64,000 bases of DNA from Microbacterium suaedae (GCF_003254645.1 NZ_PNFD01000001.1:434001-498000); one strand, 5' to 3'. Counted from the stretch's first letter, positions 44,881 through 53,706 are shown. The notes: generated by a model from the letters alone, not told the origin. Numbers and translations are program-made.

Positions 44881-45471
44881 CTACGCGCGGATCCGGTCGA
44901 GGAACTGATCGAGCGCGGCCGTGATCCGCTCATCGATCGCGGTCTCCGGCATCAGAAGCGACATGACCTGCCACCCGGCGTTCATCGCGGCGACCTCGTC
45001 CACGACGGCGCCGATCTCGACGCCGTCGTCGAGTTCGCCCTCCGAACGCGCCTGCTCGAGGAACGTCCACATGAGGCCTCTCCATCGCATGTTGTTGCTG
45101 CGATGGAGCTGGCTCAGATCATCGTTCTGCATCGCCTGTTCCCAGAACGCGACGACGACCCGCGCGTACGGCCGGCTCGATGCTCCGAAAGGGAGAATCT
45201 GCCGGCACATCTCGCGCAGTCCGGCGAGGCCCGTCACTCCGGCGAGCGCCTCGTCGAGTCTCGCGTTCGTCGCGGAGTACGCCCGCACGAAAGCCGCCGA
45301 GATCAGGCTCTGCTTGTCCGGGAAGTATCGGGCGAGGGCGCCATGCGCGAATCCCGCCTCCTCGGCGATCTCGCGCATCGTCGCACGGTCGAAGCCTCCG
45401 CGCTGAATCAGGCGCCATGTGGCATCCACGATCAGCTCTCGGCGTTCATCGTGGTCGACGATCTTCGGCAT
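44881..45471 (-). CDS. TetR-family regulator divergent from the sulfatase
   Basis: 196 residues: HTH at 29-50 (TMREIAEEAGFAHGALARYF) and a BetI-like C-terminal domain. It opens with MPKIVDHDERR, nearly the same as the regulator at 18194, so both belong to one subfamily. AAGAGGTGGTGA precedes ATG 45471. Two copies of a TCACC-N4-GGTGA repeat in the divergent gap are its likely operators, controlling itself and the sulfatase-importer operon. Confidence 0.87.
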   Translation of the reverse strand: MPKIVDHDERRELIVDATWRLIQRGGFDRATMREIAEEAGFAHGALARYFPDKQSLISAAFVRAYSATNARLDEALAGVTGLAGLREMCRQILPFGASSRPYARVVVAFWEQAMQNDDLSQLHRSNNMRWRGLMWTFLEQARSEGELDDGVEIGAVVDEVAAMNAGWQVMSLLMPETAIDERITAALDQFLDRIRA

Positions 45472-45525
45472 TCGAATTCACCACCTCTTGTCCGCTCGAT
45501 CCTTCCACGAGCCTCGAATGGAAGA

Positions 45526-45539
45526 TCTCCATATGGTGA
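45526..45539. promoter_or_regulatory. operator copy 2 (TCTCC-ATAT-GGTGA)
   Basis: Imperfect inverted repeat about 55 bases upstream of the TetR start. Read on the minus strand as TTCATCACCATATGG, it matches the stronger copy at 45586 over TTCATCACCAT. It would allow autorepression. Confidence 0.55.
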
Positions 45540-45585
45540 TGAATGTTACGCAATAGTGACCACAACGTGATGAAGAAGCGCTAGC

Positions 45586-45613
45586 CTTTTCATCACCATC
45601 CGGTGACGAAAAG
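45586..45613. promoter_or_regulatory. operator copy 1 of the sulfatase operon
   Basis: Long inverted repeat: CTTTTC-A-TCACC, four bases, GGTGA-C-GAAAAG; all but one position of each 12-base arm is symmetric. It overlaps a TAGCCT hexamer (45582-45587) usable as -10 and lies 31 bases before the sulfatase ATG. A repressor bound here would block initiation. Confidence 0.65.
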
Positions 45614-45644
45614 GTCCCGGCTCACGATCGACGAAGGAGTCGAC

Positions 45645-47966
45645 ATGGTGATTCCCGCGGCGGGCGCACGAGGCTACGCAGACTTCCCAGGAACGGCAGG
45701 CGAGTTCACGTCGGACTCCGATCCGGCGTGGCCGCAGCCCCGCCGAGCGTCACCCGGTGCCCCGAACGTGATCGTCGTGCTCGTCGACGACCTCGGCTTC
45801 AGCGATCTGGGCCCGTTCGGCGGCGAGATCGACACGCCGCACATTGATCGGCTCGCCGGCGCGGGATGGACCTTCACGAATTACCACACGAATCCCGTGT
45901 GCTCACCCTCACGCGCCTCGCTCATGACGGGGCTGAACCCCCATCGCGCGGGTTTCGGGACGGTCGCGCACGTCGATCCCGGCTTCCCCGGATACAGCTG
46001 CGAGCTCCCCTCTGACGCTCCGACGCTCGCCGAGTCTCTGCGCGCCGGCGGCTACGCGACCTTCATGGTCGGAAAGTGGCATCTGACTCTCGAGTCCAAG
46101 CTGCACGACGGAGCCGACAGATCAACCTGGCCGCTGCAGCGCGGATTCGACCGCTACTTCGGGAGCATGGACGGCTTCACCGCGCTCCACCACCCCCACC
46201 GTCTCGTCGAAGACAACTCACCCGTCGATCTGCGGGAGTACCCCGATGGCTTCTTCCTCACGGACGAGCTCACGGATCGTGCGATCCGGATGATCGATGA
46301 GCTGCGCGTCAACGATGCCGACAAGCCGTTCTTCCTGTATTTCGCGCATACGGCCGTGCACGGTCCGCTCCAGGCGAAGCCCGACGACATCGCGAAGTAC
46401 CGCGGCGCATACGACGGCGGATGGGATGAGATCCGGCGACAGCGTTTCGAACGACAGCGCGCACTCGGGATCGTGCCGGGCGACGCCGCCCTCCCGCCGC
46501 ACGCTCCGACCGACGGTGAGCCGATCCCCGCATGGGACGATCTCACCGACGACGAGCGCGAACTGTTCGCCCGCCACATGGAGGTGTACGCCGCGGCGGT
46601 GGACGAGGTCGATCAGAGCGTCGGCCGCCTGCTGGATCACCTGGACTCCCTCGGCGAGCGGGAGAACACGATCGTCGTCCTCGCGAGCGACAACGGCGGG
46701 ACGGCCGAGGGACGATCGACGGGGACGCGAAGCTACTTCGCCCAGTTTGGCATCGGCCATGCGCTTCCCGAAGACTGGGTTCCCGACGTTCCGCGCGACC
46801 TCGACCTGATCGGCGGACCGCGTGTCTACAGCCACTACCCCGCTGGTTGGGCGCGCGCGTCGAACACGCCCTTCCGCTCGTTCAAGGGCAGCGTCTACGA
46901 GGGCGGAGTCCACGCTCCCCTTGTGGTCTCCTGGCCCGCCCGCGAGAAAACGCATGGCGGGATGCGAGACCAGTACGTGTATGTCGCCGACGTCGCCCCG
47001 ACGGTCCTCGACCTCACGGGCGTGCCTCCGCTGGATCACCGTGCCGGTACGCCCGCCGCGGACATCGACGGCCGCAGCTTCGCCGCGATGCTCACCGACC
47101 GCGCTGCCCCCGCCCGGAAGGAGCAGCTCTACGAGTGCTTCGGGCTCCGCGGAATGTACCGCGATGGCTGGAAGGCCGTGTCTCCGTCGCCGCCCACCCG
47201 CGAGCAGGGGGCAGCCGGAGGCGAATGGGAGCTCTACGATCTGCGGTCCGACCCGACGGAATCCGCCGATCTCGCGGACGCCCGGCCCGACCTCACCGAC
47301 GCACTCGCATCCGCCTGGCGCGAGGGCGCGTGGCACAACACCGTCTTCCCCCTCGACGACGACGGCACGCTCCACCGAGTGCGCCCCTCGACCGACGACG
47401 AGCTCTCGCGCGCCGTCCGGATCCCGGCGTTCTCCGCTCCGCTCGAGCGGTTCCGATCCGCCCGCCTCACGGTGCTCAGATCGTTCCGGGTCGTTTTCCA
47501 GATCGACACGACCACGGAATCTGCTGGCGTCCTCCTGGCGCACGGCGACCAGGGCGGCGGATACTCACTCCGCATCGAAGAGGGCGCGTGGCGCATCGCC
47601 TACAACGCCTACGGCACGATGCTCCGCGCGTCCTCCTCTCCCCTGCCGCCGGGCGCGCACGAGGTGGCGTGGCGGTTCGACGAACGAGACGGCCTCCGGT
47701 GGGACGTCTCGGTCGTGAGCGATGGCGCGCTCGCCTGTCGACTCGACAACGTGCCGATGATCCTCGGCATGGCGCCTTTCACGGGAATCAGCGTCGGCTA
47801 CGACTTCGGGAGCCCCGTGGACTGGGACATGTACGAGGTCCACCGATCCTTCCCCCTCACCGGAGCGACTCTGCGCTCGGCGCACGTCATACCCGGAAGC
47901 CGCTCCGAGCACGACCCCACGATTCTGCGCGAGATCGGCGCCGCCGTCGCCGAACTCGCCGACTGA
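45645..47966 (+). CDS. Cys-type sulfatase (AtsA-like arylsulfatase class)
   Basis: 773 residues. Cys86 in the CSPSRASLMTG motif is the residue converted to formylglycine; Asp48-Asp49 (VLVDDLGFSDLG) and GKWHL complete the active site. The pattern FGGEIDTPHIDRL is that of the AtsA group. About 160 C-terminal residues form an added beta-rich domain. No signal peptide, so it is probably cytoplasmic. ATG 45645 follows GAAGGAG; an earlier GTG at 45603 lies inside the operator. It hydrolyses organic sulfate esters, probably imported by the transporter that follows. The maturase (FGE) is not in the window. Confidence 0.92.
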   Translation: MVIPAAGARGYADFPGTAGEFTSDSDPAWPQPRRASPGAPNVIVVLVDDLGFSDLGPFGGEIDTPHIDRLAGAGWTFTNYHTNPVCSPSRASLMTGLNPHRAGFGTVAHVDPGFPGYSCELPSDAPTLAESLRAGGYATFMVGKWHLTLESKLHDGADRSTWPLQRGFDRYFGSMDGFTALHHPHRLVEDNSPVDLREYPDGFFLTDELTDRAIRMIDELRVNDADKPFFLYFAHTAVHGPLQAKPDDIAKYRGAYDGGWDEIRRQRFERQRALGIVPGDAALPPHAPTDGEPIPAWDDLTDDERELFARHMEVYAAAVDEVDQSVGRLLDHLDSLGERENTIVVLASDNGGTAEGRSTGTRSYFAQFGIGHALPEDWVPDVPRDLDLIGGPRVYSHYPAGWARASNTPFRSFKGSVYEGGVHAPLVVSWPAREKTHGGMRDQYVYVADVAPTVLDLTGVPPLDHRAGTPAADIDGRSFAAMLTDRAAPARKEQLYECFGLRGMYRDGWKAVSPSPPTREQGAAGGEWELYDLRSDPTESADLADARPDLTDALASAWREGAWHNTVFPLDDDGTLHRVRPSTDDELSRAVRIPAFSAPLERFRSARLTVLRSFRVVFQIDTTTESAGVLLAHGDQGGGYSLRIEEGAWRIAYNAYGTMLRASSSPLPPGAHEVAWRFDERDGLRWDVSVVSDGALACRLDNVPMILGMAPFTGISVGYDFGSPVDWDMYEVHRSFPLTGATLRSAHVIPGSRSEHDPTILREIGAAVAELAD

Positions 47967-47986
47967 TCCGAAAGGACACGATCACC

Positions 47987-48976
47987 ATGAACACCCCACG
48001 CACACTCACCGTCACGTCCACCGCGCTGGCGGCGCTCGCCCTCGCAGCCTGTTCCGCAGGCGGCCCAGACAGTGCCGATGAGGACGGAACCACCACCGTC
48101 ACGGTCGCCGCCGTCGGCATCATGTCCGATGTCACCCTCGACATCGCGACAGAGCAGGGCTTCTTCGCCGAGGAGGGCATCGAGATCGAGATCTCCCAGG
48201 TCGCCGCACCACCGGCGGGCCTCGCCGCGCTGCAGGGCGGCCAGGTCGACATCGCCTTCTCCCCGGGCGTCGTCTTCGCGAACGCACGCGCTCAGGACAT
48301 CCCCGTCGTCATCGTCGCGGGAGCCAGCGGATTCCCCGCCGATGTGCCCCCGGGACCCGAGCTGGACCTCTACGACGACACCGGTGTCTACGTCGACCCG
48401 TCGTCCGGATTCACCTCGCTGGCCGATCTCGAGGGGGCCACGATCGCGGTGAACGCCCGCAAGGCCAATCTCGAGGCGACTGCCAGCCAGGCGCTGCGAA
48501 ACGCCGGCGTCGACCTGTCGACGATCGAATGGGTGGCCCTCGATTTCACGTCGATGATCGAATCGCTCACGTCGGGCCAGGTCGACGCCGCCGTGCCGGT
48601 GAATCCGTTCACCCTGCAGGCCGAAGAGGCCGGTATGGAGCGCATCGCGTCGCCGGCACCGGAGTTCTTCGGCGACGGCGCGAGCAGCTTCTGGCTGACG
48701 AGCTCGCAGATCGCCGAGGAGAAATCCGAGGTCGTGACGAGCTTCCAGGCCGCGATCCACAAGGCCAACGCCTATGCGAACGAGCATCTCGACGAGTCGA
48801 TCGCCGCCGGCGTCGAGATCGCAGGGCTCGACGTCGCCGTCGAGGACGCGGGGAAGATCTACTGGCCGCTCGAAGTCACCCAGCAGGACGTCGAGGTCAT
48901 CGGCGACAACCTCGTTGAGCTCGACTTCCTTGACGCTCCGGTCGACATGACCGACGTCATCCTCCCCGGTGCATGA
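47987..48976 (+). CDS. NitT/TauT-type solute-binding lipoprotein
   Basis: 329 residues with lipobox LALAAC (acylated Cys22) and an NMT1-like binding domain (TEQGFFAEEGIEIEI, LQGGQVDIAFSPG). The class carries sulfonates, sulfate esters, nitrate and thiamine precursors. It starts 20 bases after the sulfatase, so a sulfated compound is the favoured ligand, as for the AtsR protein of Pseudomonas. AAAGGA precedes ATG 47987. Confidence 0.88.
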   Translation: MNTPRTLTVTSTALAALALAACSAGGPDSADEDGTTTVTVAAVGIMSDVTLDIATEQGFFAEEGIEIEISQVAAPPAGLAALQGGQVDIAFSPGVVFANARAQDIPVVIVAGASGFPADVPPGPELDLYDDTGVYVDPSSGFTSLADLEGATIAVNARKANLEATASQALRNAGVDLSTIEWVALDFTSMIESLTSGQVDAAVPVNPFTLQAEEAGMERIASPAPEFFGDGASSFWLTSSQIAEEKSEVVTSFQAAIHKANAYANEHLDESIAAGVEIAGLDVAVEDAGKIYWPLEVTQQDVEVIGDNLVELDFLDAPVDMTDVILPGA

Positions 48977-49002
48977 GCCGCCGAAACCTCACGGAGCACA
49001 TC

Positions 49003-49071
49003 ATGAACTTCGTCCTCCCCCGTCGCACGGCCGAGGCCGCATCCGCAGAGCCCCTCCCATGCGCCCCCTGA
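49003..49071 (+). CDS. 22-codon leader ORF coupled to the permease start
   Basis: ATG 49003 has a good ribosome site (ACGGAG, 6 bases spacing), while the permease start at 49059 has almost none. The 22-residue peptide ends at TGA 49069-49071, just past the permease ATG. Terminating ribosomes could re-initiate on the permease. Whether the peptide itself matters is unknown; no membrane segment is seen. Confidence 0.4.
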   Translation: MNFVLPRRTAEAASAEPLPCAP

Positions 49072-49826
49072 GACTCGTCTCCGGCATGGCAGGCTTCGCG
49101 TTCGCGATCCTGGCCTGGCAGCTGATCGCAGCCGGGCCGATGGCGGGATCCGCGTTGCCGACCGCGACGGCGACCTTCGCCGAACTGTTCTCCCTTCTGC
49201 CGACGCCCGAGTTCTGGGCAGACGTGGGATCCACCGTTCTCGTCGCGCTGGGCGGCTTCGCGGCCGCTCTGGTCACGGGTGTCGTCATCGGCATCGCCGT
49301 CGCGACATCACCCCTCACCATGCACGCGACGCGGGCGATCCTCGAGTTCCTCAAGCCGATCCCGCCGATCGTGCTCCTCCCCCTCGTCGTCCTCGTTCTC
49401 GGGCCGACCACGGACATGGGTCTGTTCCTCGTGTTCTATGGGTGCGCGCTTCCGATCATCATGCAGACGGCATCGGGTGTCTTCGATGTCGACCCCGTCA
49501 CGATCGCGACGGCTCGCTCGTTCAGCATGGGACGCTTCGAGGTGCTCTGGCGGATCGTGCTGCCGAGCGCGATGTCGTACATCGGCACCGCCGTGCGCAT
49601 CACCGTTCCCGCATCGCTCATCATCGCAGTCGTCGCAGGTCTGCTCGGGGGCGGACCCGGGCTCGGAAACAGCCTGCTGCGCGCGCAGCTCAGCGGGTCC
49701 CAGACCCAGCTTTTCGCCTACGTCATCGCCCTCGGCGTGCTCGGCCTGCTCTTCCAGGCCGTGAGCGAAGAGACGGAGCGCCGCGTTCTGCACTGGCACC
49801 CATCCTTCCGGAAGGAGGCCGTGTAA
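49059..49826 (+). CDS. NitT/TauT-type ABC importer permease 1
   Basis: 255 residues, SsuC/TauC class, about six membrane helices, with the EAA-like loop IATARSFSMGRFEVLWRIVL before the last helices. I take ATG 49059 (MRPLRLVSG) as start, although its own ribosome site is poor. It overlaps permease 2 by one base. Two permeases instead of a homodimer are less usual for this transporter class. Confidence 0.85.
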   Translation: MRPLRLVSGMAGFAFAILAWQLIAAGPMAGSALPTATATFAELFSLLPTPEFWADVGSTVLVALGGFAAALVTGVVIGIAVATSPLTMHATRAILEFLKPIPPIVLLPLVVLVLGPTTDMGLFLVFYGCALPIIMQTASGVFDVDPVTIATARSFSMGRFEVLWRIVLPSAMSYIGTAVRITVPASLIIAVVAGLLGGGPGLGNSLLRAQLSGSQTQLFAYVIALGVLGLLFQAVSEETERRVLHWHPSFRKEAV

Positions 49827-50644
49827 TGAGCGCAGCATCCACGACCCAACGGATCCGTCGGATCCCGACGATCACGAAACCCGCCCTCATCGGCATCGAG
49901 ATCGCCGTGCCCGTCGCGCTCATCGCCCTGTGGTGGTTCGCGTCTGCGGAATCGGCAGACCCGTTCTTCCCTCCGCTGTCGGCCATCGCCCAGCGCTTCC
50001 AAGAACTGTGGCTTTTCGACCATCTCGTCAGCGACGTCCTGCCGAGCCTCGGCAACCTCCTCGCCGGTTTCGTCATCGGAGGCGCCTGCGGCATCGCACT
50101 CGGCGCCGTGCTCGGAACCTTTCGCCTGGCGCGCTGGCTGTTCGCTCCCGTCATCGACTTCTGGCGAGCGATCCCACCGGTCGCGCTCGTGCCGATCGTC
50201 GTCTCGCTTCTGGGTTTCGGAAACGAGACGCGGATCCTGACGATCGCGATCGCCGCACTGTTCCCGACGCTGATCTCGACGATCGACGGAATGCGCTCGG
50301 TCGACCCTCAGCTCCGCGATGTCTCGCAGATCTACCGGCTCGGTGCGCGGGAGCGCCTCTTCGACGTGCGGCTGCCCGCCGCCAGCCCCCGCATCGCCTC
50401 CGGACTGCAGGTGAGCCTCCAGGTCTCCTTCATCGTCATGATCGCGAGCGAGATGCTCGGCTCGTCGAACGGGATCGGAGCGATGACGCTCCTCGCCCAG
50501 CAATCGTTCGCGACCGCCGATATGTGGGCGGGCATCGTCCTGCTCGGCATCGTCGGCTACGCCACCAATCTCGTCTTCACCCTCATCCGCGACCGCGTGC
50601 TCCGCTGGTACGTGCGTTCGCAGCAGCTCGGAAAGGCCATGTGA
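49826..50644 (+). CDS. NitT/TauT-type ABC importer permease 2
   Basis: 272 residues, related to permease 1: a cytoplasmic lead of about 20 residues, six membrane helices and the coupling loop VSQIYRLGARERLFDVRLP. GAAGGAGG stands before the start. Stop and start codons overlap with both neighbours, so the importer is translated as one unit. Confidence 0.88.
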   Translation: MSAASTTQRIRRIPTITKPALIGIEIAVPVALIALWWFASAESADPFFPPLSAIAQRFQELWLFDHLVSDVLPSLGNLLAGFVIGGACGIALGAVLGTFRLARWLFAPVIDFWRAIPPVALVPIVVSLLGFGNETRILTIAIAALFPTLISTIDGMRSVDPQLRDVSQIYRLGARERLFDVRLPAASPRIASGLQVSLQVSFIVMIASEMLGSSNGIGAMTLLAQQSFATADMWAGIVLLGIVGYATNLVFTLIRDRVLRWYVRSQQLGKAM

Positions 50645-51501
50645 TGACCTCCCAGAACACCCCCGCCTCGGACGCCGGGGTTCAGCCCCGGCTCAGCGTT
50701 CGCGGGCTCGGCAAGTCCTACGGATCCGGCCCCAGCACGACCAGGATCATCGAGGATCTGACCTTCGACGTGGCCGCGGGCGAGATCGTCTGCATCGTCG
50801 GCCCGTCCGGCGTCGGCAAGACGACGCTGCTGAAGTGCCTCACCGGTCTGCAGCCGGTCTCCTCCGGCGCCGCGTACATCGACGGCGTCCCCATCCAGGG
50901 GCCGCCCGAGGAGATGGCGCTCGTCTTCCAGGAGTACACGCGCTCGCTCATGCCCTGGCTGACGGTGCGCAAGAACGTCGCCCTGCCGCTGAAGCATCTG
51001 CGGCTGTCCGCGCGCGAACGCGATGAGCGCGTCGACGAGGCGATCACGGCCGTCGGGCTCGAGCACGCCGTCGACAGCTTTCCGTGGGAGCTCTCCGGCG
51101 GGATGCAGCAGCGCGTGGCCATCGCCCGCTCGCTCGCCTATCGCCCAGAGGTGCTCGTCATGGACGAGCCCTTCGCCTCGGTCGACGCGCAGACGCGATT
51201 CGAGCTCGAGGACCTGTGCCTGCGCATCCGCGATCGGTTCAGCATGACGATCGTCGTCGTCACGCACGACATCGACGAGGCCGTCTATCTCTCCGATCGC
51301 GTGGTCGTGCTCGGCAGCCGCCCCGCGGTCGTGACAGAGGTGCTCGACGTCGACCTGCCGTCTCCGCGCGATCAGATCGCCACGCGCGCACTGCCGGCGT
51401 TCGCGACGATGCGCAGCGAGATCCTCTCGCACATCAGGGAGGGCAAGATCCCGACCGCGACGATCCGCACGCAGCAGAAGAGGCGACGCCGCGGGCGGTG
51501 A
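50644..51501 (+). CDS. NitT/TauT-type ABC importer ATPase
   Basis: 285 residues, SsuB/TauB class. Walker A GPSGVGKT, Q-loop VFQEYTRSLMPWL, signature LSGGMQQR, Walker B LVMDEPFASVD and the switch His in VVTHDIDEA. The C-terminus is basic (KRRRRGR). Its end is 11 bases from the convergent manC stop; a 6-bp hairpin (51493-51508) spans the stop codon. Last gene of the presumed island. Confidence 0.9.
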   Translation: MTSQNTPASDAGVQPRLSVRGLGKSYGSGPSTTRIIEDLTFDVAAGEIVCIVGPSGVGKTTLLKCLTGLQPVSSGAAYIDGVPIQGPPEEMALVFQEYTRSLMPWLTVRKNVALPLKHLRLSARERDERVDEAITAVGLEHAVDSFPWELSGGMQQRVAIARSLAYRPEVLVMDEPFASVDAQTRFELEDLCLRIRDRFSMTIVVVTHDIDEAVYLSDRVVVLGSRPAVVTEVLDVDLPSPRDQIATRALPAFATMRSEILSHIREGKIPTATIRTQQKRRRRGR

Positions 51502-51512
51502 TCCGCCCTCCG

Positions 51513-52625
51513 TCAGAGAACGCTGTCGCGGCCGCGATCGTGCAGCGAGCTGACCGCGCTCTTCACGCGCTGCGCGTGCTCGGGGGTTGTCACGAGCAGC
51601 GCATCCGGCGTGTCGACGACGATCACGTTCTCGACGCCGATCATCGCGACGACGCGATCCGTCTGCGAGACCACAAGCCCCGTGGCGGCGTCGTCGAGCA
51701 CATTGTTGTTGTCGCCGATCACGGTCACCTCGTCGTGGTGACCGGGTGCGATGAGGTTCCACAGGCTGGCGAAGTCGCCCACGTCGTCCCAGTCGAACTG
51801 GCCGGGGATCACCGCGAGGAGCCCCTTGTCGGCCGCGGGCTCCGCCACCGCGTAGTCGATCGCGATCTTCTTCAGGTTCGGCCAGACGCGTCCGAGGACC
51901 TCGTCGCGCGCCTCGGTGTCCCACGCATCGGCGATCTCGATGAGACCGTCGTGGAGCTCGGGCTCATTCGCCGCCAGCTCTGCGAGGAGGACATCGGCGC
52001 GCGCGATGAACATGCCCGCGTTCCAGAGATAGGAGCGGTCTGCGAAGTATGCGCGCGCCGTCGGAAGATCGGGCTTCTCGACGAAACGCTCGACGAGGGC
52101 CGCGAGCGGGGCGTCGTCGATGACGAGTTCGTCGCCCGTCTTGATGTATCCGAAGCCCACTGCGGGTTCGCTCGGCTGGATGCCGATCGTCGCGATGTAT
52201 CCCTCGCGCGCAGCCGCGACCGCCTGACGCACCGTGAACTCGAAGACGCGCTGGCGACCGATCACGTGGTCGGCGGCGAACGATCCGATGATCGCGTCGG
52301 GATCGCGGCGCCGCAGGACCGCCGCGGCGAGGCAGATCGCTGCCGCCGAATCGCGCTGATCCTGCTCGATGAAGACGTTCTCCGCGAGGATGTCGGGCAG
52401 CGACTCCTCGACCTTGTCGCCGTGCGCGCGCCCCGTGACGACGCCGATGTTCTCGCGACCGGCGAGCGGCAGCAGGCGATCCCATGTCGCCCGCAGCAGC
52501 GAGGCGCCGGATCCCGTGAGATCGTGCAGGAACTTCGGCGACTCGGCGCGCGACAGGGGCCACAATCGCGAGCCGATGCCGCCCGCGGGGATCACAGCGA
52601 AGAAGTCGTCGATCGGCTCGGACAT
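51513..52625 (-). CDS. manC: mannose-1-phosphate guanylyltransferase
   Basis: 370 residues of the nucleotidyltransferase family, making GDP-mannose from GTP and mannose-1-phosphate. The signature AGGIGSRLWPLSRAESPKF lies near residues 14-32; FVEKPD and WNAGMF are further family motifs. It has the short form without the isomerase domain. No ribosome site, but TACCGT ends 7 bases before ATG 52625, which suggests a leaderless mRNA. It is divergent from the sdh operon. Confidence 0.9.
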   Translation of the reverse strand: MSEPIDDFFAVIPAGGIGSRLWPLSRAESPKFLHDLTGSGASLLRATWDRLLPLAGRENIGVVTGRAHGDKVEESLPDILAENVFIEQDQRDSAAAICLAAAVLRRRDPDAIIGSFAADHVIGRQRVFEFTVRQAVAAAREGYIATIGIQPSEPAVGFGYIKTGDELVIDDAPLAALVERFVEKPDLPTARAYFADRSYLWNAGMFIARADVLLAELAANEPELHDGLIEIADAWDTEARDEVLGRVWPNLKKIAIDYAVAEPAADKGLLAVIPGQFDWDDVGDFASLWNLIAPGHHDEVTVIGDNNNVLDDAATGLVVSQTDRVVAMIGVENVIVVDTPDALLVTTPEHAQRVKSAVSSLHDRGRDSVL

Positions 52626-52632
52626 GGCGTCC

Positions 52633-52638
52633 ACGGTA
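52633..52638 (-). promoter_or_regulatory. -10 hexamer of leaderless manC
   Basis: TACCGT on the minus strand, 7 bases before the start codon, no Shine-Dalgarno. The spacing is that of leaderless actinobacterial genes. No clear -35. Confidence 0.45.
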
Positions 52639-52692
52639 TCCGACGTCGAGGATGCCGCCGCCCCGGACGCGACGGCGCGTCTCGGGAGTTTG

Positions 52693-52722
52693 TCTCGATG
52701 TCGAGATACTTAGGTTCACCTA
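52693..52722. promoter_or_regulatory. two adjacent inverted repeats upstream of sdhC
   Basis: TCTCGATGTCGAGA (52693-52706) is an inverted repeat with 6-bp perfect arms. TAGGTTCACCTA (52711-52722) is a 5-2-5 repeat similar to a half of the DtxR/IdeR iron box. They lie about 105-130 bases before sdhC. Iron or redox control of succinate dehydrogenase is known in actinobacteria, but the factors binding here are not identified. Confidence 0.5.
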
Positions 52723-52825
52723 CATCGATCGACGAGCGCCCGGGGAGTATCCTGGCGAGCAGGCCGATGCGCGTCCGATGGGCGCGCACTCGTCGGCGCA
52801 TCAACATCGATCAGAGAGGACGATC

Positions 52826-53260
52826 GTGTCCGCATCCGCGCGACTGACACCCGATGTGTCCCAGACCACGTCGAAGGTTCCGCGTGGCACCCTGTACCGC
52901 GGCCGCGAGGGCATGTGGTCGTGGGTGCTGCACCGCATCACCGGCGTCGCCATCTTCTTCTTCCTCCTCGTCCACGTGCTCGACACCGCGCTGATCCGCG
53001 TGTCGCCCGAGGCGTACGACGCGGTCATCGGCACCTACAAGCACCCGATCATGGGCTTCGGTGAGGTCGTGCTCGTCGGAGGGATCGCCTATCACGCGTT
53101 CAACGGCCTGCGCGTGATCCTCATCGACTTCTGGTCGAAGGGCGCGAAGTACCAGCGCCAGCTGTTCTGGGGCGTCATCGGCATCTGGGCCGTGACGATG
53201 ATCGGCTTCAGCGCGCGTCACATCCCGAACGTCCTCTCGCACATCGGAGGTGGCCACTGA
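52826..53260 (+). CDS. sdhC: succinate dehydrogenase cytochrome b subunit
   Basis: 144 residues, three membrane helices. [20 protein letters not shown] carries the quinone-site Arg and a haem-ligand His of the SdhC family. Start GTG 52826 follows AGAGAGGA. It anchors the SdhAB catalytic pair in the membrane and overlaps sdhD by one base. Confidence 0.93.
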   Translation: MSASARLTPDVSQTTSKVPRGTLYRGREGMWSWVLHRITGVAIFFFLLVHVLDTALIRVSPEAYDAVIGTYKHPIMGFGEVVLVGGIAYHAFNGLRVILIDFWSKGAKYQRQLFWGVIGIWAVTMIGFSARHIPNVLSHIGGGH

Positions 53261-53706
53261 TGAGCGCCCAGACCATCGCCGCGCCGCGCACCCCGCAGCA
53301 GCGCCGTCGGGGATCGAACCTCGAGAAGTGGGGCTGGCTGTACATGCGCGCATCGGGCGTCCTGCTCATCGTGCTGATCTTCGGCCACCTCTTCGTCAAC
53401 CTCATGGTCGGCGACGGCATCAGTGCGATCGACTTCGCGTTCGTCGCCGGAAAGCTGGCGAGCCCGTTCTGGCAGTGGTGGGACGTGCTGATGCTGTGGC
53501 TCGCCTTCATCCACGGCGCGAACGGCATGCGCACGATCGTGAACGACTACGTGCTGAACAAGACGGCCCGCGCCGTGCTCGTCTGGGTGATCGGCATCGC
53601 CGCCGCCCTCATGATCCTGCTCGGCACGCTCGTCGTGTTCACGTTCGACGCGTGCCTGGGCGTCACCGAGAGCAGCACGCTCTGGGACGCCTGCCAGGCC
53701 GCCTGA
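53260..53706 (+). CDS. sdhD: succinate dehydrogenase membrane anchor subunit
   Basis: 148 residues, three membrane helices; [20 protein letters not shown] contains the haem-ligand region and [16 protein letters not shown] the loop conserved in this subunit. Translationally coupled to sdhC by ATGA overlap. The short gap to sdhA (26 bases) indicates one mRNA. Confidence 0.93.
   Translation: MSAQTIAAPRTPQQRRRGSNLEKWGWLYMRASGVLLIVLIFGHLFVNLMVGDGISAIDFAFVAGKLASPFWQWWDVLMLWLAFIHGANGMRTIVNDYVLNKTARAVLVWVIGIAAALMILLGTLVVFTFDACLGVTESSTLWDACQAA

Noticed and set aside
49003-49826. A frameshift splitting the sulfatase-operon permease
   Set aside because: The 255-residue protein is complete for its family; the upstream frame adds no membrane or family sequence. 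Left only as a possible leader ORF.
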